A stretch of 64,000 nt of DNA from Thermomicrobium sp. 4228-Ro (GTDB lineage Bacteria > Chloroflexota > Chloroflexia > Thermomicrobiales > Thermomicrobiaceae), in NCBI RefSeq assembly GCF_026241205.1, contig NZ_JAPFQM010000001.1, forward strand, positions 1,364,001 to 1,428,000, in the 5' to 3' direction. Positions 26,427-35,421 of the stretch are shown here, piece after piece (the first letter of the stretch is position 1; each line of letters opens with the position of its first letter). The notes below the pieces were generated by a model. It was not told the origin of the DNA. It searched no databases and worked only from the letters and a program-made list of their open reading frames with translations. Both the position numbers and the translations under genes were made by a program.

Positions 26427-28076
26427 TCATCGCCCGGGCGTGAGCTCCGGGTGGTGTGTGGTTCCACCGTGCTTGGGTCGAGCGCGTTCGGCACTGAGGG
26501 CGCGTGCGACATCCGCGATGCTGCGGAACGCGGGGCCGAAAATCCGGCTGACGAGCGGTGCGTAGGCGAACGTCTCTCCGAGTACGCGTTCCGGCACCCC
26601 ATCCGCGACGATCCGCCCGTCGGCGAGCAGAAGGACGCGGTCGGCGACGAGAGCGGCGAAATCGACGTCGTGGGTAGTGACGATGACGGCAGCGCCATCC
26701 TCGGCTCGTCGTCGGAGTTCGGCTGCGAGCCGTTCCTTGTGCCGGAAGCCGAGTCCGCGCGTCGGTTCGTCGAGCAGGATCAACCTGGGCTGGCCGACCA
26801 GCGCGACAGCGAGCGCGGCACGTTGCCGTTCCCCACTGCTGAGGTCAGCCGGGTGACGCTCGAGAAGGCAAGCGAGATCGAGCGCCTCGAGTAAGGCGTG
26901 TGCATCTGCCTGCTTTGCGCCGCGGAGTCGCTGGACCGCTGTCAAGTCGTCGACGAGGCGAGCTCCCAGCAGCAACGCGGCCGGAAACTGCGGGACGTAG
27001 GCGACCACGCGGCGGATCTCCGGCTCCAGGCGGCGCCCTGCTGGCCGACCGAGCAGTCGCACCTGACCACGCTCGATCGCTTGCAGACCGAGCGCGACAC
27101 GGAGGAGCGTCGTCTTACCGGCGCCGTTCCGTCCGACGATCGCTGTCACCTGTCCACTGGCGAACGCGACGCTGATATCGTCCAACACCCGGCGTTCACC
27201 CAGGCGGCAGGTCACTCGTTCGAGCTCGACCACCGGCTCGCCGCACGCCCACCCAGTCGGTCGGCCCAGCGGTGCGGACGGCAGGGGGCCGAGACGTCGC
27301 TTGGCCTCGGCCACGCTGAGCGCCGGTGGTGTCCAGCCGAACAGTTCACTGAGCTGCACCAGGAGCGGTGGTTCGGGAAGGTGCACGACCGTTTCGGAGG
27401 GTGTGCCGTCATGCATCATCCTCCCGCCTTCGAGGACAGTGACACGCGTCGCGCTGGCGAGCAGCCGGTCGAGCCGGTGCTCGCTGACGAGCACGGTGAT
27501 TCCGAGCTCATCGACGAGACGCCGCAGTACTTCGACCAGCGAGTCAGCCGTCCAGGGGTCGAGCTGCGAGGTGGGCTCGTCGAGGACGAGTACCCGGGGG
27601 CGCAGCGCCAGTGCTGCTGCGAGAACGACCCGCTGGCGCTCGCCGCCGGAGAGCGTTTCGATCGGCCGGTCGCGCAGATGGGCGATGCCGAGGAGGTCGA
27701 ACGCCTCTTCGACGCGAGCCGCGATCGTTCCTGGCGGGAAGCCGAGATTTTCCAGCGCGAAGGCGACCTCGTCGCGGACTCGATCGAGGAGCACCTGCGT
27801 TTCCGGTTCCTGCCCGATGTAGCCGACGAGGTCGGCGAGTGCGCTGGGACGATACTGGCGCGTATCGCGTCCCGCGACGACGACCTGTCCACCGAACCAC
27901 CCGCCGTAGAAGTGCGGAACCAGCCCGACCAGGCTCCGCAGGAACGTCGATTTGCCCGAGCCGCTCCGACCAGCGAGCACGACGAACTCGCCAGGCCCGA
28001 CGCTCCAGCTCGGAATCTCGAGGGCTGACGAGGATCCGGTAGGGTAGCGGTACCGCAGACACGAGACCTCGATCAT
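26427..28076 (-). CDS. ECF transporter ATPase, two fused ABC domains
   Basis: 549 residues. Two complete ABC domains in tandem: Walker A AGRSGSGKSTFL and signature LSGGERQRVVLAAAL with LVLDEPTSQLDPWT in the first; Walker A VGRNGAGKTTLL and LSSGERQRAALAVAL with LILLDEPTRGLGF in the second. This replaces the EcfA-EcfA' pair that powers energy-coupling factor vitamin importers. The start overlaps the stop of the EcfT gene (ATGA). It is the last gene of the operon behind the cobalamin riboswitch, so it probably drives B12 or cobinamide uptake. Confidence 0.92.
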   Translation of the reverse strand: MIEVSCLRYRYPTGSSSALEIPSWSVGPGEFVVLAGRSGSGKSTFLRSLVGLVPHFYGGWFGGQVVVAGRDTRQYRPSALADLVGYIGQEPETQVLLDRVRDEVAFALENLGFPPGTIAARVEEAFDLLGIAHLRDRPIETLSGGERQRVVLAAALALRPRVLVLDEPTSQLDPWTADSLVEVLRRLVDELGITVLVSEHRLDRLLASATRVTVLEGGRMMHDGTPSETVVHLPEPPLLVQLSELFGWTPPALSVAEAKRRLGPLPSAPLGRPTGWACGEPVVELERVTCRLGERRVLDDISVAFASGQVTAIVGRNGAGKTTLLRVALGLQAIERGQVRLLGRPAGRRLEPEIRRVVAYVPQFPAALLLGARLVDDLTAVQRLRGAKQADAHALLEALDLACLLERHPADLSSGERQRAALAVALVGQPRLILLDEPTRGLGFRHKERLAAELRRRAEDGAAVIVTTHDVDFAALVADRVLLLADGRIVADGVPERVLGETFAYAPLVSRIFGPAFRSIADVARALSAERARPKHGGTTHHPELTPGR

Positions 28077-29065
28077 CGCCGGCCTCTTCCGAGTGCGAGC
28101 GCTGGCACGACCAGCGCGAGGTACGCCAGGCCGCTCACGGGAGCGAAGCCGGGCCAGCGGAGCGTCGGATACGGTGAGTAGGCTAGATCGCTGGTGGGTA
28201 GGCCGAGGCTGAGCACGAAACAGCCACCAGCGAGCAGCAAGCAGGCAGCGACGATGGAGGCCGGTCGCGGCCAGGGAAGTATCCGGATACCGTGCCAGGC
28301 TCGTCGTGCGCTGCGTGTACTGGCGGCCGCGAGGCAGGCGAGTGCGGCGAGGAAAATGAACCCAGATCCGGTGATGGTTGCCCCAACAGCGAGGAATCCT
28401 GCGACGAGCAGGAGCAGCGAGCCGAGCGGTCTGCCGCGCTGGCCGGACTGCCGTGCACTGAACCCACGTACCTCGAGCACTTCAGCCAGGGCCAGGCTGT
28501 AGTCCATCCCGCGGTAGAGCACGGCCGGTACGACGGTGCGCAGGACGGTCAATGCGCCGCGCTGGCCGCTGAGTCGGACGATGTCGACGGTATCGCGCGC
28601 TGCTGCTGCGAACGATGGAAGCACGTTCAGCGCGATCGCGAGGGTGAGGGCGAGTGTCCGTTGGTGCGGTGGCACCAGGCGCAAGACTTCATGCCGATCG
28701 AGTACTGCATGGAGGATGCTCAAGCCGAAGAGCACGCACGTGAGGGCCGCGCCGGTCAGCGCACCGTACAACACCGCGTTCCAGGTGATCGGCCCGCCGA
28801 TGACCGGCCACGCTGGCAAGCGGACGATGACCCGGTCACCGACATGAGCGAGTAGAGCGTTGACGACAGTACTCCAGGGCAGCAGGAAGGCACTGGCGAG
28901 GAGCGGAAGCCGCGGCGCTGGCCGGCCGAGCGGCCGTACGGCATCGACGGCGATCCAGACGGCTGTCAACGCTAGCCCGGCGATCGCGAGATAGAAGGGG
29001 TTACGCGTGAGCGAGACGCTCGTGGCCAAAAGCGCTGCCCACAGCAACCAGAGGACGCTGTTCAT
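28073..29065 (-). CDS. ECF transporter transmembrane subunit EcfT
   Basis: 330 residues from ATG 29065, which overlaps the upstream stop as ATGA. Six to eight hydrophobic segments and a cytoplasmic loop with the two short Ala-Arg-Gly type coupling motifs expected of EcfT (DYSLALAEVLEVRGFSARQ and, earlier, RTLALTLAIALNVLPSF). It links the ATPase to a substrate-binding S-component. I see no S-component gene in the operon, so one may be elsewhere or a neighbouring protein may replace it. Confidence 0.87.
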   Translation of the reverse strand: MNSVLWLLWAALLATSVSLTRNPFYLAIAGLALTAVWIAVDAVRPLGRPAPRLPLLASAFLLPWSTVVNALLAHVGDRVIVRLPAWPVIGGPITWNAVLYGALTGAALTCVLFGLSILHAVLDRHEVLRLVPPHQRTLALTLAIALNVLPSFAAAARDTVDIVRLSGQRGALTVLRTVVPAVLYRGMDYSLALAEVLEVRGFSARQSGQRGRPLGSLLLLVAGFLAVGATITGSGFIFLAALACLAAASTRSARRAWHGIRILPWPRPASIVAACLLLAGGCFVLSLGLPTSDLAYSPYPTLRWPGFAPVSGLAYLALVVPALALGRGRR

Positions 29066-29952
29066 GCTCGCCGACCTCGCAACCGGGTCACCAGCACGAC
29101 GAGCACGACGATGCCCGCCAGCCCGACGAAGGCCACTCCTGTCCAGGGTGGGCCGGAGCTGCTCGAAGTCGGTTCGCGTGCGACGGTCGGACTGGGCGTC
29201 GGCGCTGTGGCAGCGGTCGGTGTCGCAGACGGGAAGACGGACGGAACGGCCGAAGCCATGGGTCGAGCGGTCGGTGAGGGAGCCGCCTGAGGTGCCGGTG
29301 TTGCGGTCACCGTGGCCTCGTGCGCGGGAACCTCGACCGACGGTGTCGGAGGCACGGTCGGGCTCGGTGGGAGCGGCGATGGCGCGGCGCTCGTCGCAGG
29401 CGTGGTCGGTGTCGGCGGCGGTGTCGGCGTGGGCGTCGGTGAGGGGGATGGATTCCGGTCGACTCCGTGGGCGCGAGCGATCTCGTCGATGGTGAGCGTG
29501 GGAAGGCCGCTTTCTCCTGCCGTCCACGACCAGCCGTCCACATCACCGTCGCGGACGATCCGGCTCGACGCACCGACGGGGTGGAGCACCCAGCGCCCGT
29601 CCGGCGTCAGTCCATAGTAGTGCCAGAAAGAGGCCGGTTGACTCTTCGCCTGGCAGAAACAGTCCTCGGCTGGGCACCCTTCGCCGGCGATGGCACAGAC
29701 CGCCAGGCCCAATCCACCGAACGGGGCGACAGTGATGGGAATGCCGGATCGCTCGAGGAGTTCGATCCCGGTGATCGCTGGCTCGCCGAACTCGACATAG
29801 GCCGTCACGATACGCCCGTCCCCGAAGCGGATCACGAGCCCCGCCCCGTTCGGTCGCTCGGCTCCGGCCGGACTGCTGCTCGCGCCCGCCAGGGTGACGA
29901 GCGCGAGCAGCAGCAGGAGCCACAGCCGGAGCCAGCGGGAGCGTCGGCTCAC
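29062..29952 (-). CDS. Secreted, C-terminally anchored DUF4430-like protein
   Basis: 296 residues. Signal peptide (LWLLLLLALVTLAGASSSPAGA), then a domain of about 120 residues containing ELLERSGIPI, Cys pairs (CAIAGEGCPAEDCFC), FWHYYGLTPDGRW and GDVDGWSW, as in the DUF4430 domain that forms the C-terminal lobe of transcobalamin-like proteins. A long Pro/Thr/Ser linker and a final membrane helix (VAFVGLAGIVVLVVLVT) with basic tail tie it to the membrane. The start overlaps the previous stop (GTGA). Together with the alpha/alpha-barrel protein it could make a split B12-binding receptor. Confidence 0.8.
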   Translation of the reverse strand: MSRRSRWLRLWLLLLLALVTLAGASSSPAGAERPNGAGLVIRFGDGRIVTAYVEFGEPAITGIELLERSGIPITVAPFGGLGLAVCAIAGEGCPAEDCFCQAKSQPASFWHYYGLTPDGRWVLHPVGASSRIVRDGDVDGWSWTAGESGLPTLTIDEIARAHGVDRNPSPSPTPTPTPPPTPTTPATSAAPSPLPPSPTVPPTPSVEVPAHEATVTATPAPQAAPSPTARPMASAVPSVFPSATPTAATAPTPSPTVAREPTSSSSGPPWTGVAFVGLAGIVVLVVLVTRLRGRRA

Positions 29953-31454
29953 GAGCCAGCCTCGACGACCTCAGCACCGAGCCGGGTCAGCAGAACATCG
30001 AACCGGTCGGGCCACGCACCGGGATGCCATTCGAAGCGAGCCCGCTCGAAGTACTGCACCGCCATCCCGTCCTCGACGAACTCCTCGCTCAGTGGGTAAC
30101 CGAAGACGGCGAGCCCGCCGAAGCGCTCCCAGTAGGCCCGGAAGCCGGCGCAGAGGTTGTGTTGCGTCTCCGGGAAGTAGACGCAGTCGCTCGCCTGGCT
30201 CGGCTCGGCCGGCGCGAACGGCTGGCTCGGTTCCGTCGGCAGGCGTTCGGCACCCAGCCGGCCGAGGAGCACGACTTCGCTGCCGTCTGCCAGGCGATGC
30301 AGCTCGAAGCGGACGCGTTCGGTGTACTGGACGACCAGGCCGAGGTGCGGATCGTAGAACGCGCGCGTCAGCGGATAGCCGAAGTTCGGCAGTCCACCCA
30401 GCTGCTCCCAGGTCTCGAGGAAGGCGCCGCAGAGGCTTTGCCCGGTCTCCGGGAACGAGCGACAACCAGGCTCCTCGATGGCCCAGGGCTCGCGGGCTGC
30501 TGCCAGCGGATCGACGACCGCGCGGAGCGGGAACGGCTGGCGCGCCAGGGCCGGGATCGCCTGCACGGTCGCGAAGAGGTTGTCGTCCGGGGCGTCGTCG
30601 CGCCAGCGGAGCGCGCCAGAGGGATTCGCGAACCGTGCGAGGGCATCGAGGGCAAAACGCCAGTCTACTGACTGCGGCTCCTCACCGACTGCGAGCAGGG
30701 CCTGTACCACGAGTGCTGTCGAGTTCGCGTCACCGACGAGCGGATCGGCTGGCTGGTAGGCGAAAGCACCATCCGGTGCCTGCACGCTGCGGAGATACTG
30801 GAGGGCTCGGGCGACCGCCGGATGGTCAGCATACCCGAGCGCAGCGAGTGCCTGCACGACGAGCGCCGTCGTGTTCGAGTCTCCCGCGCCGGGTTCCGTG
30901 CTGCCGTCCCAGGCCCAGCTCCCGTCGCTCGCCTGGCGAGCCAGCACGGCCTGGACTGCCGCTTCGGGAACGTTGACACCGGCAGCAGCGAGTGCGAGGA
31001 GCGCGTAGGCGTTGCTGAACAGCTGCTGGTCGTAGAGACCGGTCTGGCGGTCGTAGGCCTGCTCGAGGCGCGCGACCAGGTCGACGCCTCCGAACGCGCG
31101 TGGGTTACGCCCGCTCGCCACCGCCGCCAGGGCGAGCTTGGCCGCGCCGCCGGGCTTTTGGCCGTAGCTGTTCGCGGCCGATGCCAGGTACGCGACCGGA
31201 CTCGTTCCGTGCTCCGGATGCGGCTGTGCCGGGTCGAGTCCAGCCGCAGCCAGCGCGAGCACCGCATCGACCGTCATACCGGGGTCGCTTTCGCCGCTGA
31301 ACCCGGCGAAGCCTCCGTCCGGTCGCTGCTGTGTGACCAGCCATGCGGTCGCGTTGGCCAGTGCACGGGCTACATCGAGCTGGTGCGCCGAGACCCCGGC
31401 AACCGGCACCAGCGCGAGCACGAGAACGACGAACCATGCGAGCGCACGAGGCAT
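29949..31454 (-). CDS. Secreted alpha/alpha-barrel (terpene-cyclase/transcobalamin-like) protein with tandem C-terminal modules
   Basis: 501 residues from ATG 31454 (GGAGG eight bases upstream). Signal peptide ends near VAGVSA. Residues 25-330 contain helical repeats with the QxxDGxxA signature (QRPDGGFAGFSG, QASDGSWAWDG, QAPDGAFAYQP) of squalene-cyclase-like barrels, which also form the N-terminal domain of transcobalamin and intrinsic factor. The C-terminus has two copies of a module with CxxFPET, LC, GGL and FGYPL (about 350-420 and 425-495). It is the first gene behind a cobalamin riboswitch, so a B12-binding surface protein is the best guess. Confidence 0.8.
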   Translation of the reverse strand: MPRALAWFVVLVLALVPVAGVSAHQLDVARALANATAWLVTQQRPDGGFAGFSGESDPGMTVDAVLALAAAGLDPAQPHPEHGTSPVAYLASAANSYGQKPGGAAKLALAAVASGRNPRAFGGVDLVARLEQAYDRQTGLYDQQLFSNAYALLALAAAGVNVPEAAVQAVLARQASDGSWAWDGSTEPGAGDSNTTALVVQALAALGYADHPAVARALQYLRSVQAPDGAFAYQPADPLVGDANSTALVVQALLAVGEEPQSVDWRFALDALARFANPSGALRWRDDAPDDNLFATVQAIPALARQPFPLRAVVDPLAAAREPWAIEEPGCRSFPETGQSLCGAFLETWEQLGGLPNFGYPLTRAFYDPHLGLVVQYTERVRFELHRLADGSEVVLLGRLGAERLPTEPSQPFAPAEPSQASDCVYFPETQHNLCAGFRAYWERFGGLAVFGYPLSEEFVEDGMAVQYFERARFEWHPGAWPDRFDVLLTRLGAEVVEAGS

Positions 31455-31515
31455 GCTCGACCCTCCCCCTCTTCCGAGGTCGGCAAAACTCCGAACCGCA
31501 CTCGTCATGACTGGG

Positions 31516-31550
31516 AAAACGAGAACAGCCCGCGCGGGGCGGGCTGCCGG
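31516..31550 (-). terminator. Riboswitch expression-platform terminator
   Basis: On the minus strand a GC-rich hairpin (CAGCCCGC ... GCGGGCTG) is followed by TTCTCGTTTT. It lies between the cobalamin aptamer and the first gene of the operon, as expected for transcriptional control: when B12 binds, this terminator should form. Confidence 0.82.
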
Positions 31551-31621
31551 TGGCTCACTGTGTCGAGGCACAGCGGATCACTGGCGTCCTCCCCTCCTTG
31601 GCTCGAGGCGGGTCGGACACG

Positions 31622-31790
31622 GCGGCGACGGTAGACCTGGCTTCGCCGCGCCGTGCGGCGCGACGTCACAGTTGCGGCACAGCCCCGGACTTTCACCGGT
31701 GTTCCCCCGTGTGGACGAGCGGATCGCGCTCTGGCGATCGCGCTCGCACTCGCCGCCGTCTCGCACATCCTGTCAAGGTGCACCCGGTGG
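31622..31790 (-). promoter_or_regulatory. Cobalamin riboswitch
   Basis: Minus strand: the core GGGGGAACACCGGTGAAAGT continues as CCGGGGCTGTGCCGCAACTG (31669-31708), matching the conserved GGGAA..CGGTGAAA.TCC....CTG..CCGC.ACTG block, and the B12 box GAAGCCAGGTC follows at about 31630-31644. Spacing and order are canonical for the AdoCbl-class aptamer. Promoter upstream and terminator downstream are both visible. It controls the four genes ending at 26427. Outer stem limits are approximate. Confidence 0.93.
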
Positions 31791-31806
31791 CCGATCGGCC
31801 ACCCAC

Positions 31807-31835
31807 ATTGTCGGTATCACCACCCCGGCTGTCAA
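31807..31835 (-). promoter_or_regulatory. Promoter of the riboswitch operon
   Basis: Minus strand TTGACA (31830-31835), 17-base spacer, GACAAT (31807-31812). The predicted start at about 31800 falls in a GGTGGCCGATCGGCCACC palindrome that would form the first hairpin of the leader. Confidence 0.72.
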
Positions 31836-31941
31836 GAGCAGAGAAGCTCCGGCGTCGACCCGACCGGCGGAGCTGTCCCAGAGCGCTGCGGAGTCACCCT
31901 CCTCGCGATCCGGTTGCCAGCGCGGTGGGGTGCCGGGTTCC

Positions 31942-33228
31942 TCACCAGTAGCGCATCGCCTGCTGGAAGATCGCACGCAGTGCCCGCTCGTCGACCGGGC
32001 GCGGACTGTTGACCAGGATCCGCTGCTGGGCCAGCGTCCCTTCGACGAGCGCCGGGATATCGCGTTCGCTGAACCCCAACGCTTCCAGCCCGCTGGGAAG
32101 GCCGAGATCGCGCATGAGCTGGAGCAGCCCTTCCGCGACCGCCTCCGCGGCTTCCCGGAGCGGCATACCGCTCGTGTCGATACCGAGCATCGCCGCGACT
32201 TCGGCGTGCCGCTCCGGCCAGGCGGCTGCTGTCCAGCGCAACGCAGCGGGTGCACCGACGATGACGGCGAGGCCGTGCGGGATCAAGGGCTCGTCGACCT
32301 CGTAGTCCGGTGGGAAGTAGTCGCGCACCATCCCGGCGATCGGATAGGACATCGCGTGCGGGACATGCACGCCCGCGTTGCCGAAACCGATACCGGCCGT
32401 CAGGCTCGCCATGGCCATGAAGGTGCGGGCCTCGAGATCGAGCGGGTGGAAGAAGGCGCGACGCAGGTACGTGGCGCCCCAGCGGATCGCTTGAGCGCTC
32501 CACAGGTCAGCGATCGGGTTAGCGCCGATATAGGCCGGTCGCTCGGCTGGGCTGGCTGGACGGGGCCGGACCTGGTACGGCTTGGCCGTATACGACTCGA
32601 TGGCATGGCAGAGCACGTCGAGTCCGGCGAACGCGGTGACCATCGGTGGGCAGGTCACCGTATTCAGCGGGTCGACGATCGCCATGGTCGGCCGGATGAA
32701 GCGATGCGAGATGCCCGTCTTGAGTCGCTGGTCCAACAGCTCCAGCGCGATCACCGCCGTCGTCTCGCTCCCGGTTCCCGCTGTCGTCGGCAGCGCGATG
32801 TGCGGCTTCAGCGGGCCGGGAACCGGCATCCCGCGGCCGACCGGCTTGTTGATGTAGTCGAAGAGATCGGCTGGATAGGTCGTGAAGAGGTTCATCGCCT
32901 TGGCGGTATCGATCGTGCTCCCGCCACCGAGCGAGACGTACGCGTCCGGCTGGACGCGCTGGGCGAAGGCGATTGCGTCGCGGAGCGAGCGATCGGTCGG
33001 CTCGACGTGCACCTGGTCGAAGGTGATGACCTCCGCACCGGCGTCGGCGACGAGGCGCTCGACGCGCTCGACCAGCCCGTGGGGGCGGAGTGCCCGGTCA
33101 GCGACGAGGAGGACTCGCCGGGCACCGAGCCGTTCGAGCTCGAACGGCAGCTCGCTGGTGGCATCGGGACCGAACCGGAACGGGACGAGGTCCATCGCGA
33201 TGACCGTTTGCGTCAACCAGCCACTCAT
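31942..33228 (-). CDS. Iron-containing alcohol dehydrogenase, hydroxyacid-oxoacid transhydrogenase type
   Basis: 428 residues. Family III alcohol dehydrogenase: SLGGGSTIDTAKAMNLF, PTTAGTGSETT, and the metal-binding His cluster (VLCHAIESY and HVPHAMSYPI, LIPHG). The insert with PRPASPAERPAYIGANPIADLW and the length match the ADHFE1/HOT branch, which transfers hydride between gamma-hydroxybutyrate and 2-oxoglutarate without free NAD. The C-terminal AIFQQAMRYW is usual. The gene ends upstream of the riboswitch promoter and is separate from that operon. TTGACA at about 33287 may belong to its promoter. Confidence 0.88.
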   Translation of the reverse strand: MSGWLTQTVIAMDLVPFRFGPDATSELPFELERLGARRVLLVADRALRPHGLVERVERLVADAGAEVITFDQVHVEPTDRSLRDAIAFAQRVQPDAYVSLGGGSTIDTAKAMNLFTTYPADLFDYINKPVGRGMPVPGPLKPHIALPTTAGTGSETTAVIALELLDQRLKTGISHRFIRPTMAIVDPLNTVTCPPMVTAFAGLDVLCHAIESYTAKPYQVRPRPASPAERPAYIGANPIADLWSAQAIRWGATYLRRAFFHPLDLEARTFMAMASLTAGIGFGNAGVHVPHAMSYPIAGMVRDYFPPDYEVDEPLIPHGLAVIVGAPAALRWTAAAWPERHAEVAAMLGIDTSGMPLREAAEAVAEGLLQLMRDLGLPSGLEALGFSERDIPALVEGTLAQQRILVNSPRPVDERALRAIFQQAMRYW

Positions 33229-33356
33229 CGTCGGCCATCCTCTCGTCTACCGGCTGAGCTGACCGATACTCGGCGCTTCCCTTCACCGCTGTCAAGGGGG
33301 AACGGACTGGTTGGTGCTCAGACCGATTCCCTACACTATCGAGTCAGGAGGATGCG

Positions 33357-34565
33357 ATGGCCGGGACGATGCCGGAACCACGCACGGTGCGAACGATCGA
33401 ACTCCATCTCGAAGACATGGCGCATCACGGGGCGGCGATCGGCCGCGAGGACGGACGCGTCGTCTTCGCCGAGTACGGGATTCCGGGAGAAGACGTCGTC
33501 GTCGCCATCGAGCGCGACCGCAAGGACCACTCGCTGGGTCGGGTGGTCGACGTGCGCACTCCCTCTCCGGAACGAGTCGATCCACCCTGCCCGTACTTCG
33601 GCGTCTGTGGCGGGTGCCAGTGGCAGCACATCCGGTACGAGCACCAGCTCCTCCTCAAGCAGCACGTCGTGCGCCAGCAACTCCGGCGGATCGGGAAGTT
33701 CGATGATCCGCCGGTCTCGCCGACCATACCCTCGCCGGACCAGTTCGGCTACCGGAACCATGCGCGCTTTTCGGTGGACGGGAAAGGGAATCTCGGCTAC
33801 ATCTCGCGGCCGGGGCATGGGTATCGGTTCATCCGCATCGACCGCTGCCTCATCATGCATCCGAAGATCAACGAAGTCCTGGGGCGACTCCAGGGTAAGG
33901 CCTTCGTCAAGCACCAGCTCATGGTGCGCTACGGGATCAACACCGGTGAGCTCCTCGTCCATCCGGACGTGAGTGCGATCGACCCCGAAATCCCCTCGGG
34001 CCAGCGCTTCTACCATGAGGCCTTGCTCGGGCACCGCTTCCGCATTTCGGCCTCGTCCTTCTTCCAGACGAATACCGGCGTGGCTGAGCGGCTGGTGCAG
34101 CTCGTCCTCGAGCGGATCGCGCCGACCGGGCGCGAGGTGGTCGTCGATGCCTATGCGGGAGTCGGCACCTTCGCTGCCTTCCTCGCGCCGCATGTGGCAC
34201 GAGTGATCGGCATCGAGGAAGCGCCATCGGCTGTCGACGATGCGCGCGTCAACCTCGACCAGTTCGACAACGTCGAGTACGTGCTGGCCAAGGTGGAGCA
34301 GGTACTCGCGAAACTGGCGGTGCGGCCGGATGTCGTCATCCTCGATCCGCCGCGCGTCGGTTGCGCGCCGGAAGCGATCGCGGGGGTGTTATTGTTGCGG
34401 CCGCCGCGCATCGTCTACGTCTCCTGCGATCCGGCGACCCTGGCCCGCGACCTGCGCAAGCTGGTCGATGGTGGCTACCGGCTGCTCGACGTGACGCCGC
34501 TCGACATGTTCCCGCAGACCTACCATATCGAGTCGGTCGCCACGCTGGAACTGGCCGTGGAGTGA
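33357..34565 (+). CDS. RNA m5U methyltransferase (TrmA/RumA family)
   Basis: 402 residues. N-terminal TRAM-like RNA-binding domain, an Fe-S cysteine cluster (CPYFGVCGGCQWQH, with a later Cys in DRCLIMHP), SAM-binding VVDAYAGVGTFAAF, VILDPPRVGCAPEA and the nucleophile Cys in VYVSCDPATLARDL (about residue 357). Makes 5-methyluridine in rRNA or tRNA; the exact target is not decidable. Start ATG 33357 has GGAGG four bases upstream. Followed after 3 bp by maf. Confidence 0.92.
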   Translation: MAGTMPEPRTVRTIELHLEDMAHHGAAIGREDGRVVFAEYGIPGEDVVVAIERDRKDHSLGRVVDVRTPSPERVDPPCPYFGVCGGCQWQHIRYEHQLLLKQHVVRQQLRRIGKFDDPPVSPTIPSPDQFGYRNHARFSVDGKGNLGYISRPGHGYRFIRIDRCLIMHPKINEVLGRLQGKAFVKHQLMVRYGINTGELLVHPDVSAIDPEIPSGQRFYHEALLGHRFRISASSFFQTNTGVAERLVQLVLERIAPTGREVVVDAYAGVGTFAAFLAPHVARVIGIEEAPSAVDDARVNLDQFDNVEYVLAKVEQVLAKLAVRPDVVILDPPRVGCAPEAIAGVLLLRPPRIVYVSCDPATLARDLRKLVDGGYRLLDVTPLDMFPQTYHIESVATLELAVE

Positions 34566-34568
34566 GCG

Positions 34569-35225
34569 GTGACACTGGTGCTCGCCTCGGCGTCACCGCG
34601 ACGACGTGAGCTGCTCGGGGCTTTGGGGGTACCGTTCGCGGTCGATCCAGCCGAGATCGAGGAGCCGGTGCCCGAGCGGCACCCGCATCCCGAGCGCATC
34701 GCCCGGATGCTGGCGCGCCACAAGGCACGGACGGTGGCAGCCAGGCGACCGGCCGACTGGGTGCTGGCTGCCGATACCGTGGTCGTCCTGCGTGGGCGGC
34801 TCCTCGGCAAGCCGGAGACACCGGAGGAGGCGCGGGCGATGCTCCGCGCGCTCCGCGGGCGCTGGCACCGCGTCATCACCGGGGTCGCGGTGGCGCATGG
34901 GAGGCCCCTCTTCGTCGACCACGCGTTGACCTGGGTGCGGATGCGCGAGTACAGCGACGCCGATATCGAGGCGAGCATCGCGCGCGGTGTCCCGTTCGAC
35001 AAGGCGGGTGGCTATGCGATCCAGGATCCCGACCTGCGGCCGGTCGCGGCCTGGCGTGGCTGCTACTGCAACGTGGTCGGCCTTTCGATCTGGCTCACCT
35101 GGCGGCTTCTCCGGCGCAGCGGGTGCGTGCTACCGCGCCCGGCCGAACTGCCGATGGCCTGCCGAACCTGCCCGCTGGCGCCGAGCGCAGCCGTGGAACA
35201 GGCGACCGAACCGGCGCCCGCGTGA
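34569..35225 (+). CDS. maf: Maf-family nucleotide pyrophosphatase
   Basis: 218 residues from GTG 34569. LVLASASPRRRELL at the N-terminus, catalytic-region AADTVVVL, GKPETPEEARAML, and GGYAIQDPDLRP late in the protein are Maf/HAM1-like signatures. Hydrolyses dTTP/UTP or modified nucleotides to monophosphates. The tail after about 190 has a Cys pair and extra residues not usual for the family. Co-transcribed with the methyltransferase. Confidence 0.9.
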   Translation: MTLVLASASPRRRELLGALGVPFAVDPAEIEEPVPERHPHPERIARMLARHKARTVAARRPADWVLAADTVVVLRGRLLGKPETPEEARAMLRALRGRWHRVITGVAVAHGRPLFVDHALTWVRMREYSDADIEASIARGVPFDKAGGYAIQDPDLRPVAAWRGCYCNVVGLSIWLTWRLLRRSGCVLPRPAELPMACRTCPLAPSAAVEQATEPAPA

Positions 35226-35234
35226 GCCTGGCAG

Positions 35235-35264
35235 TGGCTCGAAAGATCGCGGTTCTGGTATACT
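35235..35264 (+). promoter_or_regulatory. Promoter of tRNA-Ser
   Basis: TATACT at 35259-35264, preceded by TGG so that it reads as an extended -10, with a weak -35 (TGGCTC, 35235-35240, spacing 18). It lies 57 bp before the tRNA genes. Confidence 0.5.
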
Positions 35265-35320
35265 CTCACAGCGAGCCTCACGCTCGAGCGGAACCGCGTG
35301 GCTGCTCGGGTGTGCTGTGC

Positions 35321-35404
35321 GGAGAGGTGGCCGAGTGGTCGAAGGCAGCCGTCTTGAAAACGGCAGGGCGATGAGCCCCGGGGGTTCGAATCCCTCCCTC
35401 TCCG
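35321..35404 (+). tRNA. tRNA-Ser (anticodon UGA)
   Basis: Acceptor GGAGAGG/CCTCTCC, discriminator G, anticodon loop CTTGAAA giving TGA, a class II long variable arm, and T-loop TTCGAAT. The CCA end is not encoded. Confidence 0.96.
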
Positions 35405-35421
35405 CCCGGGCTGTCGGGTAC

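Noticed and set aside
31333-33972. Long plus-strand frame across the riboswitch and the transhydrogenase gene
   Set aside because: Runs over a structured RNA and antisense to a conserved enzyme; no protein features.
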